From: Natrinema salsiterrestre
GTDB taxonomy: Archaea; Halobacteriota; Halobacteria; Halobacteriales; Natrialbaceae
Length of the DNA stretch: 55,966 nt
Assembly: GCF_029502005.1 (NCBI RefSeq)
Contig: NZ_JAMQOT010000015.1
Location: 1 to 55,966, forward strand
Reading direction: 5' to 3'
The position numbers and the translations under genes are program-made. This document shows positions 1-7,918 of this stretch, in pieces. The number at the start of each line of letters is the position of its first letter. The first letter of the stretch is position 1. Under the pieces are notes generated by a model. That model did not search any database, was not told where the DNA came from, and saw only the letters and a list, made by a program, of their open reading frames with translations.

Positions 1-125
1 AAGAGGTAAGTCAGTGCCATCTATCGTCGCACCTCGTTCCGGGCGACCAGCGTCTTAGCGGCGTTCGCGTCGACGACGCTCGTCGACGCGATCGGCTCGA
101 GCCACGACTCGAGATCCGTCGGGAT
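1..125. repeat. Terminal direct repeat, left copy (circular junction)
   Basis: Bases 1..125 are identical to 55842..55966. The genes read through the joint: the gene ending at 21 is followed at once by the ATG at position 20 (equivalent to 55861). This shows a circular or circularly permuted molecule. The length and exactness fit an assembler overlap rather than a biological terminal repeat, but the sequence alone cannot separate the two. Confidence 0.95.
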
Positions 126-1172
126 CGGACCTGACTCGCCGGCGGGAATCGTGAACTGGACGGCGTCGTGCCCGCGGTTGACGATCGCGTTCAACGCGAA
201 GAGCGAGCCGTCGACGTCGAAGGTGAGCTGGGCGCGATCGCAGACCATCGCGACGTCCATGAGGTCGACGTCGAACAGCTCGACGCTCGAGGGCTGATCT
301 GCCTCGAGGCCGACCGTCGTCCAGGAGTCGGTGCTCGAGTCCCAGGTTTCGGCCTCGAGAGTACCGGCGGGCTCGTCGAGCCGGAGGCGGATCCGGCCGT
401 TGTCCAAGACGATTTCGTCGTCGAAGTCGTGCTGGGTCGAGAACAGCTTCTGCCACTGCAGGTCGCCGTCCGCGTCCAGCTTCGAGGCCTCGCCCAGCGT
501 GTCGTAGATCCGGCAGTCGGTCAGCTCCTCGTCGGTGTACGGAACCTCGTAGATCAGGGTTGGGTCCTCCACCCCGACCGCACTCTCGCCGCCCTCGAGG
601 TCGTAGATATCGACGTCGCCGAGCTCGGCGCTGCGGGTCTCGATCGCTGACGCCGACTCGCGGCTCTGATCCTCCGCGTTGAACCACTGGACCTTCGAGG
701 CGGCGGCCGGCACGCCGACCTCGACGGGCGCCGTGTCGTTGCCGAACGGGTGGTCGAGTTGGCGCCGGTTCGGCTTCACGGCTCGCCAGTAGTCGTCTTG
801 TGTGCCCTTCTTCCGCAACTGCAGGTCGTAGCGTTGGACCAGCGTCGTCTGGGGCTGGATCTGGTCGACGTCCGCGCTCTCGAGGGCGTAGTAGCCGTCC
901 TTTGACGTCTTCTCGCCTACCCCCGCGAGCGGGAGTTCGTCGAAGCCGGAGGCCCGACCGAGCTCCTCGAGTTCGTCGGCCATTTTGCCAGCATATCGCG
1001 CTCGGTAGACGCCCGAGACGGTTTGGTCACCGGGTTGGCCGCTGAGCTGTTCGACGATCCCGCCGTCCTGTTCGAGGATCCCCGACGTCGCGAGTTGCTG
1101 CTGCAGTTGGCTCAGAAGGCCAGACTGCGAGTCTTGTGGGACGACGAGCGTGTAGAGTTGTAGGTCTGTCAT
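21..1172 (-). CDS. Minor (distal) tail protein
   Basis: A 383-residue acidic protein with no recognised catalytic motif. It lies after the tape measure gene and a 198-residue tail protein, and before the FN3 fibre and hub genes, where distal tail or baseplate proteins normally sit. Residues 1-60 are glutamine- and leucine-rich. The C-terminal half looks beta-rich, with repeated short strands such as IRLRLDEP and QLTFDVDG. The gene follows the 198-residue gene by 3 bp, and its stop lies directly against the ATG of the next gene across the contig junction. The role is inferred from position; a tail-to-fibre adaptor is as likely as a distal tail protein. Confidence 0.75.
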   Translation of the reverse strand: MTDLQLYTLVVPQDSQSGLLSQLQQQLATSGILEQDGGIVEQLSGQPGDQTVSGVYRARYAGKMADELEELGRASGFDELPLAGVGEKTSKDGYYALESADVDQIQPQTTLVQRYDLQLRKKGTQDDYWRAVKPNRRQLDHPFGNDTAPVEVGVPAAASKVQWFNAEDQSRESASAIETRSAELGDVDIYDLEGGESAVGVEDPTLIYEVPYTDEELTDCRIYDTLGEASKLDADGDLQWQKLFSTQHDFDDEIVLDNGRIRLRLDEPAGTLEAETWDSSTDSWTTVGLEADQPSSVELFDVDLMDVAMVCDRAQLTFDVDGSLFALNAIVNRGHDAVQFTIPAGESGPIPTDLESWLEPIASTSVVDANAAKTLVARNEVRR

Positions 1173-1175
1173 CGG

Positions 1176-1772
1176 TTATCCCTCGGTCTGCTTGCTGCCG
1201 TCGATCGACTGCTGCAGGTCGACCGTCTCCACCCAGGTCACTGACCCATCGAAGACGCTGCTCTCCTCTTCTGAGTCGAACATCACGTTGGGGTTCTCCG
1301 GAACGACCTGCAGCGGGCTGTATCGGCCCTCGGTGCTGTACTCGCCGACCTCGAGGAGCGCCGGGTTCGTCGAGTCGATCCGGGCGGCGTTGAGGTAGCG
1401 GTCGAAGACGGCCATCTGCGCGTGGAGGTCCTCGCCGGTCGCATCGGTCTTCGTCCCACCGTCACCGGTGTCGCCCCACTGGTGGGGTGAGCCGGTGTAG
1501 CCGCGGAAGTCGAGCGTGATCGCGTGGATCCCGCCACCGATATCGAACGAGAGTTCCTGCCGAATGCTGGCCGCGTCGACGTCCGTCTGCTCGGCGAGAT
1601 AGTCCAGAATGGTGCTCGCGCCGGTCGCGAGCGTTCCCTCCGACTGGAAGAACTCCTGGGTCCGAGTTTCGAACTCGACCATGATATCGGACGGGAACAC
1701 GAACGTCCCGTCGACGGTCGAGCCGCCGATCTCCGCGTTCTGGATCTCGACCTGCGGGCTGACCCAAGTCAT
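1176..1772 (-). CDS. Tail-tip protein downstream of tape measure
   Basis: A 198-residue protein whose start overlaps the tape measure stop by 4 bp (ATGA). In siphovirus tail modules the gene after the tape measure usually encodes the distal tail protein, and the start (MTWVSPQVEIQNAEIGGS) and beta-rich middle would fit such a protein. There is no signal peptide or membrane segment. The assignment is positional only. Confidence 0.7.
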   Translation of the reverse strand: MTWVSPQVEIQNAEIGGSTVDGTFVFPSDIMVEFETRTQEFFQSEGTLATGASTILDYLAEQTDVDAASIRQELSFDIGGGIHAITLDFRGYTGSPHQWGDTGDGGTKTDATGEDLHAQMAVFDRYLNAARIDSTNPALLEVGEYSTEGRYSPLQVVPENPNVMFDSEEESSVFDGSVTWVETVDLQQSIDGSKQTEG

Positions 1773-2941
1773 CCGTCAAACCCCCGCTCGAGCTTCTCGA
1801 TTCGGCTCTCGAGGTCGCGCTTGTCTTGCTCCTGTTTCCGCTTCAATTCGCGGAGATCCTTGACCTGGTACGTCGGCGAGTGGTTGATTTCCATCCGTTG
1901 GCGCGACCGTTCGCGGGCCCGGTTCGTCCCACCTGAGGAATTGGAAGAGGATGTACTGTTGCCGCTGTTTGAGTCCGACTGCATCGATTTGACCCAGGCA
2001 TCGGCTTCCTCAGGCGGCACGAGCTGGTTCGGGTTCTCGATGTTGTTCGGCATGCTCACCCCCTCGGGCAAGGGCGGTTCGGTGTCCGCCGCGTCCGTCC
2101 CTGCCGACGACGTCATGGTGTCCTGGTTGGGCTGGCCCTTGTCGTCATGCATGTCGATGAGCTTGCTCATCCCGACCGAGCCGATGATCGCGGTTGCGGC
2201 GACCGGAGCGACGAACGAGGTCAGCGCCGCCCCGCTGATCAGCGAGGTTATCCCGGCGCCGCTGACCATCGACGTGATCGACGTTCCGGTCACGAAACTC
2301 GCGATCGAGACGCCGCCGGCGATGAACGTCCCGAGCCCCACGCCGGTCTCGACCAACTCCGACGCCGGTAGCGGCCCCGTGATGAGGTCTCCGAGGTTGT
2401 TCAGCGGGTTAACGATATCCGACACAGTCGCCTTCCCCTCGATGAGGTTCTTCGCCATCACGCCGCTGGTGATGAGTGTCGCGGCAGCGAGCCCACCGCC
2501 GATTAGCGCCGAAGCGCTGACCGAGGTGACCAGCGAACTGAGACTGGCCGGGACGATCAGTGACGTGAGACTGGTCCCGCTCAGCATGCTGCTGATGCCG
2601 GCGGTGGTGATCAGGCTGGAGGCCATGCCACCTCCACCGCCACCACCGCCGCTGCTGCGTTCGGTCGCCTCGAGGAGTTGCGAGAGGATCGTGTTGCGCT
2701 CCTGGTCGAGTTCGAGCGTCTCCTCAAGCGTCCCTGAGACGCCGGAGAGCTTGGTGCCGACGGCCGTCGTCGCCGTCGACCCGAGGCCACCTCCTGTTCC
2801 ACCGCCCATGCGTCTGGCCGTCGTGCCACCCGTCTCGATCCCGACGCTGACGCCGCTCAACTCGCGCTCGAGTTGTCGACTGGCGCTTTTCACCGACGAG
2901 TCGCTAAAGGACAACTCCGCCTTTGTGCTAAATTCTGTCAT
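1769..2941 (-). CDS. Tape measure protein (short)
   Basis: A 390-residue protein. Residues 1-85 are polar and Ser/Thr/Glu-rich, followed by a Gly-rich linker near 97-105. A long Ala/Gly/Ile/Ser hydrophobic stretch (about 106-270) has repeated TSLI/ALIGG-type segments, and a charged coiled-coil C-terminus ends in LESRIEKLERGFDG. Hydrophobic repeats plus coiled coil after the tail chaperones are typical of tape measure proteins, which set tail length. Using the usual rule of about 1.5 angstrom per residue, the tail would be near 60 nm, which is short. The ATG at 2941 is 42 bp from the divergent lipoprotein start. Confidence 0.8.
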   Translation of the reverse strand: MTEFSTKAELSFSDSSVKSASRQLERELSGVSVGIETGGTTARRMGGGTGGGLGSTATTAVGTKLSGVSGTLEETLELDQERNTILSQLLEATERSSGGGGGGGGMASSLITTAGISSMLSGTSLTSLIVPASLSSLVTSVSASALIGGGLAAATLITSGVMAKNLIEGKATVSDIVNPLNNLGDLITGPLPASELVETGVGLGTFIAGGVSIASFVTGTSITSMVSGAGITSLISGAALTSFVAPVAATAIIGSVGMSKLIDMHDDKGQPNQDTMTSSAGTDAADTEPPLPEGVSMPNNIENPNQLVPPEEADAWVKSMQSDSNSGNSTSSSNSSGGTNRARERSRQRMEINHSPTYQVKDLRELKRKQEQDKRDLESRIEKLERGFDG

Positions 2942-2953
2942 GTGTTGTGAACT

Positions 2954-2960
2954 CTTTTTG
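2954..2960 (+). promoter_or_regulatory. TATA-like element of the lipoprotein gene
   Basis: CTTTTTG lies 24-30 nt before the ATG at 2984, inside a 42-bp gap between two divergent genes. The spacing fits an archaeal promoter giving a leaderless or nearly leaderless mRNA, so the inserted gene can be read independently of the late operon. Confidence 0.45.
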
Positions 2961-2983
2961 TCACTGATCTCCCAGTTGGCTGT

Positions 2984-3694
2984 ATGAAACGACGACAGCT
3001 ACTGGCAGTCACGGGCACTGTTGCAGTCGCGGGATGCCTCGCCGATTCGTCAACGGACACGGACGAGCCAGACGATGGGAATGAATCCCCAAGCGATGAG
3101 CAACCGCCGGAGGTCGACACGACCGTTACCGATGCAACCCTCGAGACCCGAGAGTTGGATGGCGACCGCACCGAGACCGCCGTAACCGGGCTCGTTGAGA
3201 ACACCAGCGACGCCCGCCTCGGACTTGTGAGCGTTGCGGGGAAGTTCTACGATGCCGACGGGCAGTTGCTCTCCTCGTCGCCGTGGGACGTCCGCGACCT
3301 CGAGCCCGGCCAGGTCTGGGAGCCCTGGATCCCGTACATGGGCGAGGGCGACGTCGATCACGCCGAGTTGGTCGTCACGGACGCCACCGCGCACTCCCGG
3401 ACGATCGCCCCGAACGGGATGGTCCTCGAGTCCCACGACATGCAGATCCCGACCGACGACCTTGCTATGCCGCGCGTCCTCGGGACGGTCTCGAACCAGT
3501 CCGAGTCCGACGTCGGGATCCTCCAGGCACGACTGAAGACGATCGCCGACAACGGCAACCTGCTCGAGACGGGGATCGCGTCGATCCAGAACTTCGGCGC
3601 CGGCGAATCATGGGACTTCGACCAGCAAATTCACTTCAAAAACCCCGACTGGAAGGAGCGGATCGGCGGCTACCAGATCGTGCTGACGGCATGA
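2984..3694 (+). CDS. Tat-type lipoprotein with FxLYD-like domain (moron)
   Basis: A 236-residue protein starting with a twin-arginine, lipobox-type signal (RR at 3-4, hydrophobic core, VAGC with Cys18). A Thr/Asp/Glu linker follows (about 20-45), as in haloarchaeal lipoproteins. The rest is one or two beta-sandwich units resembling FxLYD-type domains (VTGLVENTSDARLGLVSV; VLGTVSNQSESDVGILQARL). It should be exported folded and anchored outside the host membrane. It is the only plus-strand gene inside the structural operon, ends directly against the minus-strand chaperone reading frame, and has its own promoter. This is a moron layout; superinfection exclusion or host-surface change is a guess from location. 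Confidence 0.9.
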   Translation: MKRRQLLAVTGTVAVAGCLADSSTDTDEPDDGNESPSDEQPPEVDTTVTDATLETRELDGDRTETAVTGLVENTSDARLGLVSVAGKFYDADGQLLSSSPWDVRDLEPGQVWEPWIPYMGEGDVDHAELVVTDATAHSRTIAPNGMVLESHDMQIPTDDLAMPRVLGTVSNQSESDVGILQARLKTIADNGNLLETGIASIQNFGAGESWDFDQQIHFKNPDWKERIGGYQIVLTA

Positions 3695-4359
3695 TCACTC
3701 CGGACTGCGCCGGCCGTACAGTTCGGCCGCGACCAGCTCGATCAACTCGAGATCTCGGACGGAGCACTGCCGAGCCTCACGTGGCGAGATCCCACACGCG
3801 CCGGCGACGCCGATAAGAAGATCCGCTCTTACGTCCTGTCCGATGCGGTCGCTTGCATCTCCGCGTACAATTCGCTGTAGCTCGTCTCTCCGTTTCCCCC
3901 CACTCCAGTGAGCTCGTCGATCCGAGTTTGAGCCCACTTTGTGTAGGCGAGTGGGAGTTGCGAGACGGCCCCGATCTGCTGGTCGTCGTCCATGCCGTCG
4001 TCGACGTAGGGCGCGTCGACAGTTCCACGGGCGACCTGATAGATACGAACCGCACCCTGCCCACTGCCATCCGCGATGTCGTCCTCGATCGAGCCGAACT
4101 CGCCGGCTGTGAGGCCGCCGAGTGTGATCGTGTCGGCGTCCTCGTCCCACTGGGGGGCGTAGTCCGCCTCGAAGGCCTCGTCCCGGGCCCAACGGACGCC
4201 CTCGAGCGTGGTTTCGAGACCGACGCGTTCGTTCTCAAACCGTTGCGCGACAGGGTTGTCGTCCTCGATGTCCTCCAGGACGTCGTCCAGTTCGGCGATC
4301 TTGTCCTCGAGGCGCTGTACCTCCTCGTCGAGGTCGTAGGTTTCAGTTCGAAGTGGCAT
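3695..4359 (-). CDS. Tail assembly chaperone, -1 frameshift form (gpGT-like)
   Basis: Reading 155 codons from 4359, then slipping back one base at the heptamer 3895..3901, enters an open frame for 66 more residues to a TGA at 3695, giving a 221-residue fusion. The added tail (LLIGVAGACGISPREA...LELIELVAAELYG) looks like a real helical protein, not chance coding. The zero frame stops after only 21 more codons. Fusion by -1 slippage is the conserved feature of siphovirus tail chaperones. The fusion stop touches the stop of the convergent lipoprotein gene with no gap. Confidence 0.8.
3829..4359 (-). CDS. Tail assembly chaperone, short form (gpG-like)
   Basis: A 176-residue acidic protein with an N-terminal coiled coil (VQRLEDKIAELDDVLEDI) and an alpha-helical C-terminus, read directly after the tail tube gene. 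Its position between tail tube and tape measure and the frameshift near its 3' end mark it as the equivalent of lambda gpG, which binds tape measure protein during tail assembly and is absent from the virion. The start ATG follows the tail tube stop by 2 bp. No sequence similarity to gpG is claimed; the case rests on gene order and the frameshift. Confidence 0.8.
   Translation of the reverse strand: MPLRTETYDLDEEVQRLEDKIAELDDVLEDIEDDNPVAQRFENERVGLETTLEGVRWARDEAFEADYAPQWDEDADTITLGGLTAGEFGSIEDDIADGSGQGAVRIYQVARGTVDAPYVDDGMDDDQQIGAVSQLPLAYTKWAQTRIDELTGVGGNGETSYSELYAEMQATASDRT
3895..3901 (-). other. Slippery heptamer G GGG GGA
   Basis: On the minus strand the zero frame reads GTG GGG GGA AAC, so the heptamer is in the X XXY YYZ phase needed for -1 slippage: both tRNAs can re-pair with GGG. 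The -1 frame downstream is open to 3695. Bases just after it could form the stimulatory structure, but none was modelled. Confidence 0.8.
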
Positions 4360-4361
4360 GA

Positions 4362-5288
4362 TTAGGCGACCGTCACCCCGCCGGTGACGTTGAACGTCGT
4401 CGAGTCGGTCGTGTCGGTGTCTCCGTCGGTAATGACGTCGTTCCAGCTGTTGGTGCTGGGTTTGAGCTTCGCGAAGTTGTACGTCGAGACCGGCGTCCCG
4501 TCGACGGCAGCCTCGAGCGACCCCGTGACGCTGTCCATCCGGGCCGCTGTCTCAGTCGCGCCAGCACTGCCGTACGCGAGTTCGGTCCTCGAGGGCCCGG
4601 CGATGGTCGCGTCGACGGTCAGCTCCATCTCGGGTCGCGCGAGGACGGCGTCGACGGCGACGTGATCCGCGCCGCGCTGGAAGCGGCTGATGTTCGAGAT
4701 CGACAGTTCGGCCGACTGTAGTTTGGCGACTGTCGTCCCATCGATCTGGAGCGTGATGCCGTGGAACGTTGCCGACGTCCCGTCGCTGACCGTGTTGATC
4801 GACGAGGGCGTGATCGACGTGTTCAGCTTCTCGTCCGCGTAACCCATCGACAACGAGTACGTGAACTCATCACCCTGCTCGTAGCTGACCGAGTAGTCGA
4901 GCGGGATGCAGCCGATCAGTTCGCGCTCGGCGGTCCCGTCGAGGTAGTCGATCCCGGTGAACACGCGACCGCTCGCCGCTCTCCCGGGCGTGAACCCGGT
5001 CCCGCCGTCGTTGAAGACGAGGTCCTCGACGTCGCCATGGACATCGCTCGAGACGGTTGCCTCGATGCCGAACGCACCTTCGAGGTTGCCGGCGATCGAC
5101 TCGACGTACTCGGCGCTGTCGCCCTCGGTCATGTTTGAGAGCCCCCGGTCAAGCTCGAGGTCGGTCACCGACGGGTTTCGCCCGAACTTCCAGTAGTCCG
5201 GGTTGCCGTCGGAGTCGCCGTCGACGAGGTCGCCCATGAACGTCTGTTCTTTCCCGAACGCCACCGTTGCCGCGCCAGCGCCCGTCAT
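4362..5288 (-). CDS. Major tail (tail tube) protein
   Basis: A 308-residue, Ser/Thr/Gly-rich, beta-rich protein that would polymerise into the inner tail tube. It starts with MTGAGAATVAFGKEQTFMG and has strand patterns of tail tube families (SAELSISNISRF; ELTVDATIAG; FNVTGGVTVA). It lies between tail-completion genes and the chaperone frameshift pair, the standard siphovirus place. The start overlaps the upstream 65-residue gene by 4 bp. Length is normal for haloviral tail tubes. Confidence 0.85.
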   Translation of the reverse strand: MTGAGAATVAFGKEQTFMGDLVDGDSDGNPDYWKFGRNPSVTDLELDRGLSNMTEGDSAEYVESIAGNLEGAFGIEATVSSDVHGDVEDLVFNDGGTGFTPGRAASGRVFTGIDYLDGTAERELIGCIPLDYSVSYEQGDEFTYSLSMGYADEKLNTSITPSSINTVSDGTSATFHGITLQIDGTTVAKLQSAELSISNISRFQRGADHVAVDAVLARPEMELTVDATIAGPSRTELAYGSAGATETAARMDSVTGSLEAAVDGTPVSTYNFAKLKPSTNSWNDVITDGDTDTTDSTTFNVTGGVTVA

Positions 5289-5482
5289 TGCCGATCACTC
5301 CCCGTCTCCGATTCCAACGCCCGTTCCAGGCGCTCGATCTTCCGATCACGCTTTCGTAGTTCCTCCTGGACGACTTCCTCGGCCTCTTCCCGGGCCCATT
5401 CCCGAGTGCGTTTTTCGACGTGTTCCCCTAGGCCGTCGCAGTTCTCGTTGTGCGAACATTCGAATTGTTCGCTATCTACCAT
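5285..5482 (-). CDS. Small coiled-coil protein
   Basis: A 65-residue, highly charged protein with two Cys near the N-terminus (C9 and C15) and a long predicted helix with a heptad pattern (EEVVQEELRKRDRKIERLERALE). It lies between the tail terminator and tail tube genes and overlaps the latter by 4 bp, so it is probably a minor tail or assembly factor. No family was recognised. Confidence 0.7.
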   Translation of the reverse strand: MVDSEQFECSHNENCDGLGEHVEKRTREWAREEAEEVVQEELRKRDRKIERLERALESETGSDRQ

Positions 5483-5518
5483 ACAGTACCACCGCCGTCA
5501 GTGTCGTATCGTGTCGAG

Positions 5519-6043
5519 TCATGGTTGGTTTGCGTAACCGATAAACCGGTGCTCCCAGTCCCGCCGAAAGTAGTCCTCGTCCTCGACGCTCAGATCTTCC
5601 TCGTTCTCCGGTGGCGAGATCGTGTGATAGGCGACCGAGCCGATCGGGTCGTCGTCGACGTCCTCGACCGTCGGGTAGGACCGCTCCTGCGCGATCGCGT
5701 GCTGAGCGTATCGGACCAGCTTCTCGAAGTGGTCTGACGAGTCGATATGCCCGAACTCACCGGACTGCGAGGTCATACCCTCGAAGCGGATCGAAACCGT
5801 CGTTTCGACGCGATGGTTGTATTCATCGCCAACTGGCGTCGGCTCTCGGTTGTTCAACGTGGCTCCGATTGCGTTCCACTTCGTGAGCTCGCGCTCCAGT
5901 GTTCGTTCGCCGGTCTCGAGGACCTCCGGCTCGTTGCGATGGATCCGCGCTTGGACTGGGTCACCGTTCTCGTCGGTCGGCCAAGCGGCCGGCCAGTTCG
6001 TCTTGATCGCCTCAAGGAGCCATCGCACTTCGTCTTGTACCAT
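5519..6043 (-). CDS. Tail terminator / tail completion protein
   Basis: A 174-residue protein with an alpha/beta layout: N-terminal helix (VRWLLEAIKTNWP), central strands (HRVETTVSIRFEG) and a helix after HIDSSDHFEKLVRYAQHAI. This matches the general form of tail terminator proteins that cap the tube and join it to the neck. It sits after the neck protein and before the tail tube gene, as in HK97-type modules. Assignment is from order and fold-like pattern. Confidence 0.65.
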   Translation of the reverse strand: MVQDEVRWLLEAIKTNWPAAWPTDENGDPVQARIHRNEPEVLETGERTLERELTKWNAIGATLNNREPTPVGDEYNHRVETTVSIRFEGMTSQSGEFGHIDSSDHFEKLVRYAQHAIAQERSYPTVEDVDDDPIGSVAYHTISPPENEEDLSVEDEDYFRRDWEHRFIGYANQP

Positions 6044-6046
6044 CTA

Positions 6047-6514
6047 TCAGCTCACCTCCTGTCGCAGCCACTCGAGACCGGCCTGAACGAACCGCGACTG
6101 CGGGAGACCGGAGACGTCCACCTCAGGAAGGAACGCCGTTCCATCGGGAAACATCTCCTCCAGGTGCGGGTACTTGTCGCCGTCGAACCGGAAGACGAGC
6201 ACCGGATCGCCATGGATCGTGTGGTCGCTCGTGCCGTTGTTGTAGAACACGGCCGCGTCGTGATCCCAGCGCCACGTCACGGTCAGTTTGCCGCTCGAGC
6301 GTCTTACCTCGGGACCCTCGAACGAGTCGATGATCGGCTCGGCATCGTAGTCGTTGCGCGATCCATAGCTTCGCAGTGTTCCGTGGCTGACGCGTACAGC
6401 TTGGAAAACCAGCGGTCGGGCCTTTCCGACCAGTTCGTGCTCGGCCTCGTCGAGGACCGGCTCTGGACCCTCAAGCGAAAACGTAGCGCTGGCCATGGTG
6501 TCGCTTGCGCTCAT
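6047..6514 (-). CDS. Neck / head-tail joining protein (gp10-like)
   Basis: A 155-residue protein between the connector and tail terminator genes. The motif SSGKLTVTWRWDHDAAVF and the C-terminal FVQAGLEWLRQEV resemble small neck proteins of the HK97 gp10 type, which bind the connector and stabilise packaged DNA. I chose the ATG at 6514, which overlaps the upstream stop as TGATG, over a GTG one codon earlier. Confidence 0.65.
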   Translation of the reverse strand: MSASDTMASATFSLEGPEPVLDEAEHELVGKARPLVFQAVRVSHGTLRSYGSRNDYDAEPIIDSFEGPEVRRSSGKLTVTWRWDHDAAVFYNNGTSDHTIHGDPVLVFRFDGDKYPHLEEMFPDGTAFLPEVDVSGLPQSRFVQAGLEWLRQEVS

Positions 6515-7386
6515 CACGGCACCTCTGCGTCGGGCTCGAGGAGTTTCTCAGCCCGATTGCGCATCTCTTCGGCCTTCGTCTCAACGTTGTACAGCTTGGC
6601 GTTGTCTGGGATCTGCGTACCAATCTCTTCGGTGAACTCGGCACCAGCAAAGAGCGCGACTGCCCGGCGAGCGGTCCGCGAGATGCCTTCACGGCCGTAG
6701 TCCCAATCGATGTAGACAGCCTTGCTCAGCGACGCGATCTCGTCATCCATCGCGTGGACGTTAAGATACAGCTCGCTGATCCCGTCGTTGTTCACGCGAC
6801 CCCAATAGTCCTCCCCTCGGTGGGTCAGCCCAGCGCCGCCATCGTAGTCGTCTTCTGCAACCCAGTCATCGTAGCCGCCATCGCCGTTGATGACGTGCAA
6901 TTCGTTGATCGCGTCGACGTCCTTTCGGTCGAGGCGGATCCGCGTGTACGCTGGGACGGTCTCGTCGACCGGCGGCTCGAGCGCTTCGGGCTCGCCGATC
7001 GCGATGCGGATCTCCTGCTTGGAGTCGCGGCGGTCGTGTCGCCGACGCTCGTACCGCGGCCCAGACTCGAGGAGTGCATCGCTGTTCTTCCGACGGCGAG
7101 ATCGGTCACGCTCGCTCGCGCCGTGGACCATCGCACCGTGGCTGGAAATGTCGTGTTCGTCATCCCGCGTTCGCGGCGCCGTGGGGATGTCGATTTCCGT
7201 CGCCTCGTCGAGGATATCCGCGCCAGTCGGTGCGTACCAGTGGCGTTTGTACGTCCGCTCGAGCCACCGACTCTGCGACACGATCGCGTCGACGGCGAGC
7301 TGCTTGTCCTGACTGAGATCACCCGGCAGACTCGACTTCTGCAAGGCTCGTCGGACGTCCTCGAGTGTGCAGTAACCTGTTGTCAT
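6514..7386 (-). CDS. Head-tail connector (adaptor) protein
   Basis: A 290-residue protein starting MTTGYCTLEDVRRALQ, a pattern shared by gp6-type connectors, with a helical N-terminal half that would pack below the portal. The middle has a beta-rich insert (about residues 120-200; YTRIRLDRKDVDAINELHVI), longer than in bacterial gp6 proteins. The C-terminus is helical (AVALFAGAEFTEEIG; EEMRNRAEKLL). It is the first neck gene after the head cluster. The insert is typical of larger haloviral versions, from general knowledge rather than an alignment. Confidence 0.75.
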   Translation of the reverse strand: MTTGYCTLEDVRRALQKSSLPGDLSQDKQLAVDAIVSQSRWLERTYKRHWYAPTGADILDEATEIDIPTAPRTRDDEHDISSHGAMVHGASERDRSRRRKNSDALLESGPRYERRRHDRRDSKQEIRIAIGEPEALEPPVDETVPAYTRIRLDRKDVDAINELHVINGDGGYDDWVAEDDYDGGAGLTHRGEDYWGRVNNDGISELYLNVHAMDDEIASLSKAVYIDWDYGREGISRTARRAVALFAGAEFTEEIGTQIPDNAKLYNVETKAEEMRNRAEKLLEPDAEVP

Positions 7387-7389
7387 GAA

Positions 7390-7596
7390 TTAGTCCTCTT
7401 CAGGAAGCTGTTCGCCGAGCATCGACATCCGAGTCGACTGGAACGCGTCCACGTAGTACTCTGCGAAGTCCGCATCTGACGCCCTCCAGTGCTCGATGCA
7501 CTCGTCCAGGTAGGTGCGGATGTGTTCCTCGTCGAGGTTCTCCTCCTCGAGCAACGAGGTGTCAGACCCCCACGGAAGTTCGATATCGTCCGGCAT
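7390..7596 (-). CDS. Small acidic head-region protein
   Basis: A 68-residue acidic protein of two or three helices (LLEEENLDEEHIRTYLDECIEHW; FAEYYVDAFQSTRMSMLGEQL). It is 3 bp upstream of the connector gene. No zinc or membrane motif; role unknown, perhaps a small head-tail joining factor. Confidence 0.7.
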   Translation of the reverse strand: MPDDIELPWGSDTSLLEEENLDEEHIRTYLDECIEHWRASDADFAEYYVDAFQSTRMSMLGEQLPEED

Positions 7597-7603
7597 GGCG
7601 AGG

Positions 7604-7915
7604 CTATCCCCCGCCAGCCATCAGTGTGATCGTGGCCTGATCACCAGCTGTCCCGGTCCCGCTCGAGCAGCGAACCCGGACCTCGACGTCGCCGGTCTCG
7701 TGGACGTCGTCGTAGTCCGCACTGCCCGTATACTCCGGGCCGACGTTCTCGATCCAGTCACCGCCGCGTCGGCGAGCATCCCACTGATACTCCGCAGCGG
7801 CATCGCCGCGGATATGCAGCGACGCGATCGTCGCGCCGAGCATCCGGATCGAAGCCGAACTGCCGGCGGCCTCGATGTCGATCGTCTCCTCGGCGACCTG
7901 TGGGGAGTCGCTCAC
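7604..7915 (-). CDS. Small beta-rich structural protein
   Basis: A 103-residue protein with a GTG start, beta-strand pattern (ETIDIEAAGSSASIRML; DVEVRVRCSSGTG; QATITLMAGGG) and no membrane segment. It is encoded among capsid and neck genes and could be a head decoration or joining protein. It looks like a compact Ig-like or jelly-roll unit, but this was not tested. Confidence 0.7.
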   Translation of the reverse strand: MSDSPQVAEETIDIEAAGSSASIRMLGATIASLHIRGDAAAEYQWDARRRGGDWIENVGPEYTGSADYDDVHETGDVEVRVRCSSGTGTAGDQATITLMAGGG

Positions 7916-7918
7916 GGG

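Noticed and set aside
1-125. Biological direct terminal repeats as phage ends
   Set aside because: Genes run through the joint without a break and the exact 125-bp overlap is of assembler size; packaging ends cannot be read from it.
1524-2987. Plus-strand open frame of 487 codons over the tape measure gene
   Set aside because: Antisense shadow; the minus frame has tape measure hydrophobic repeats and operon junctions, while the plus product is Ser/Pro/Val-rich without domains.
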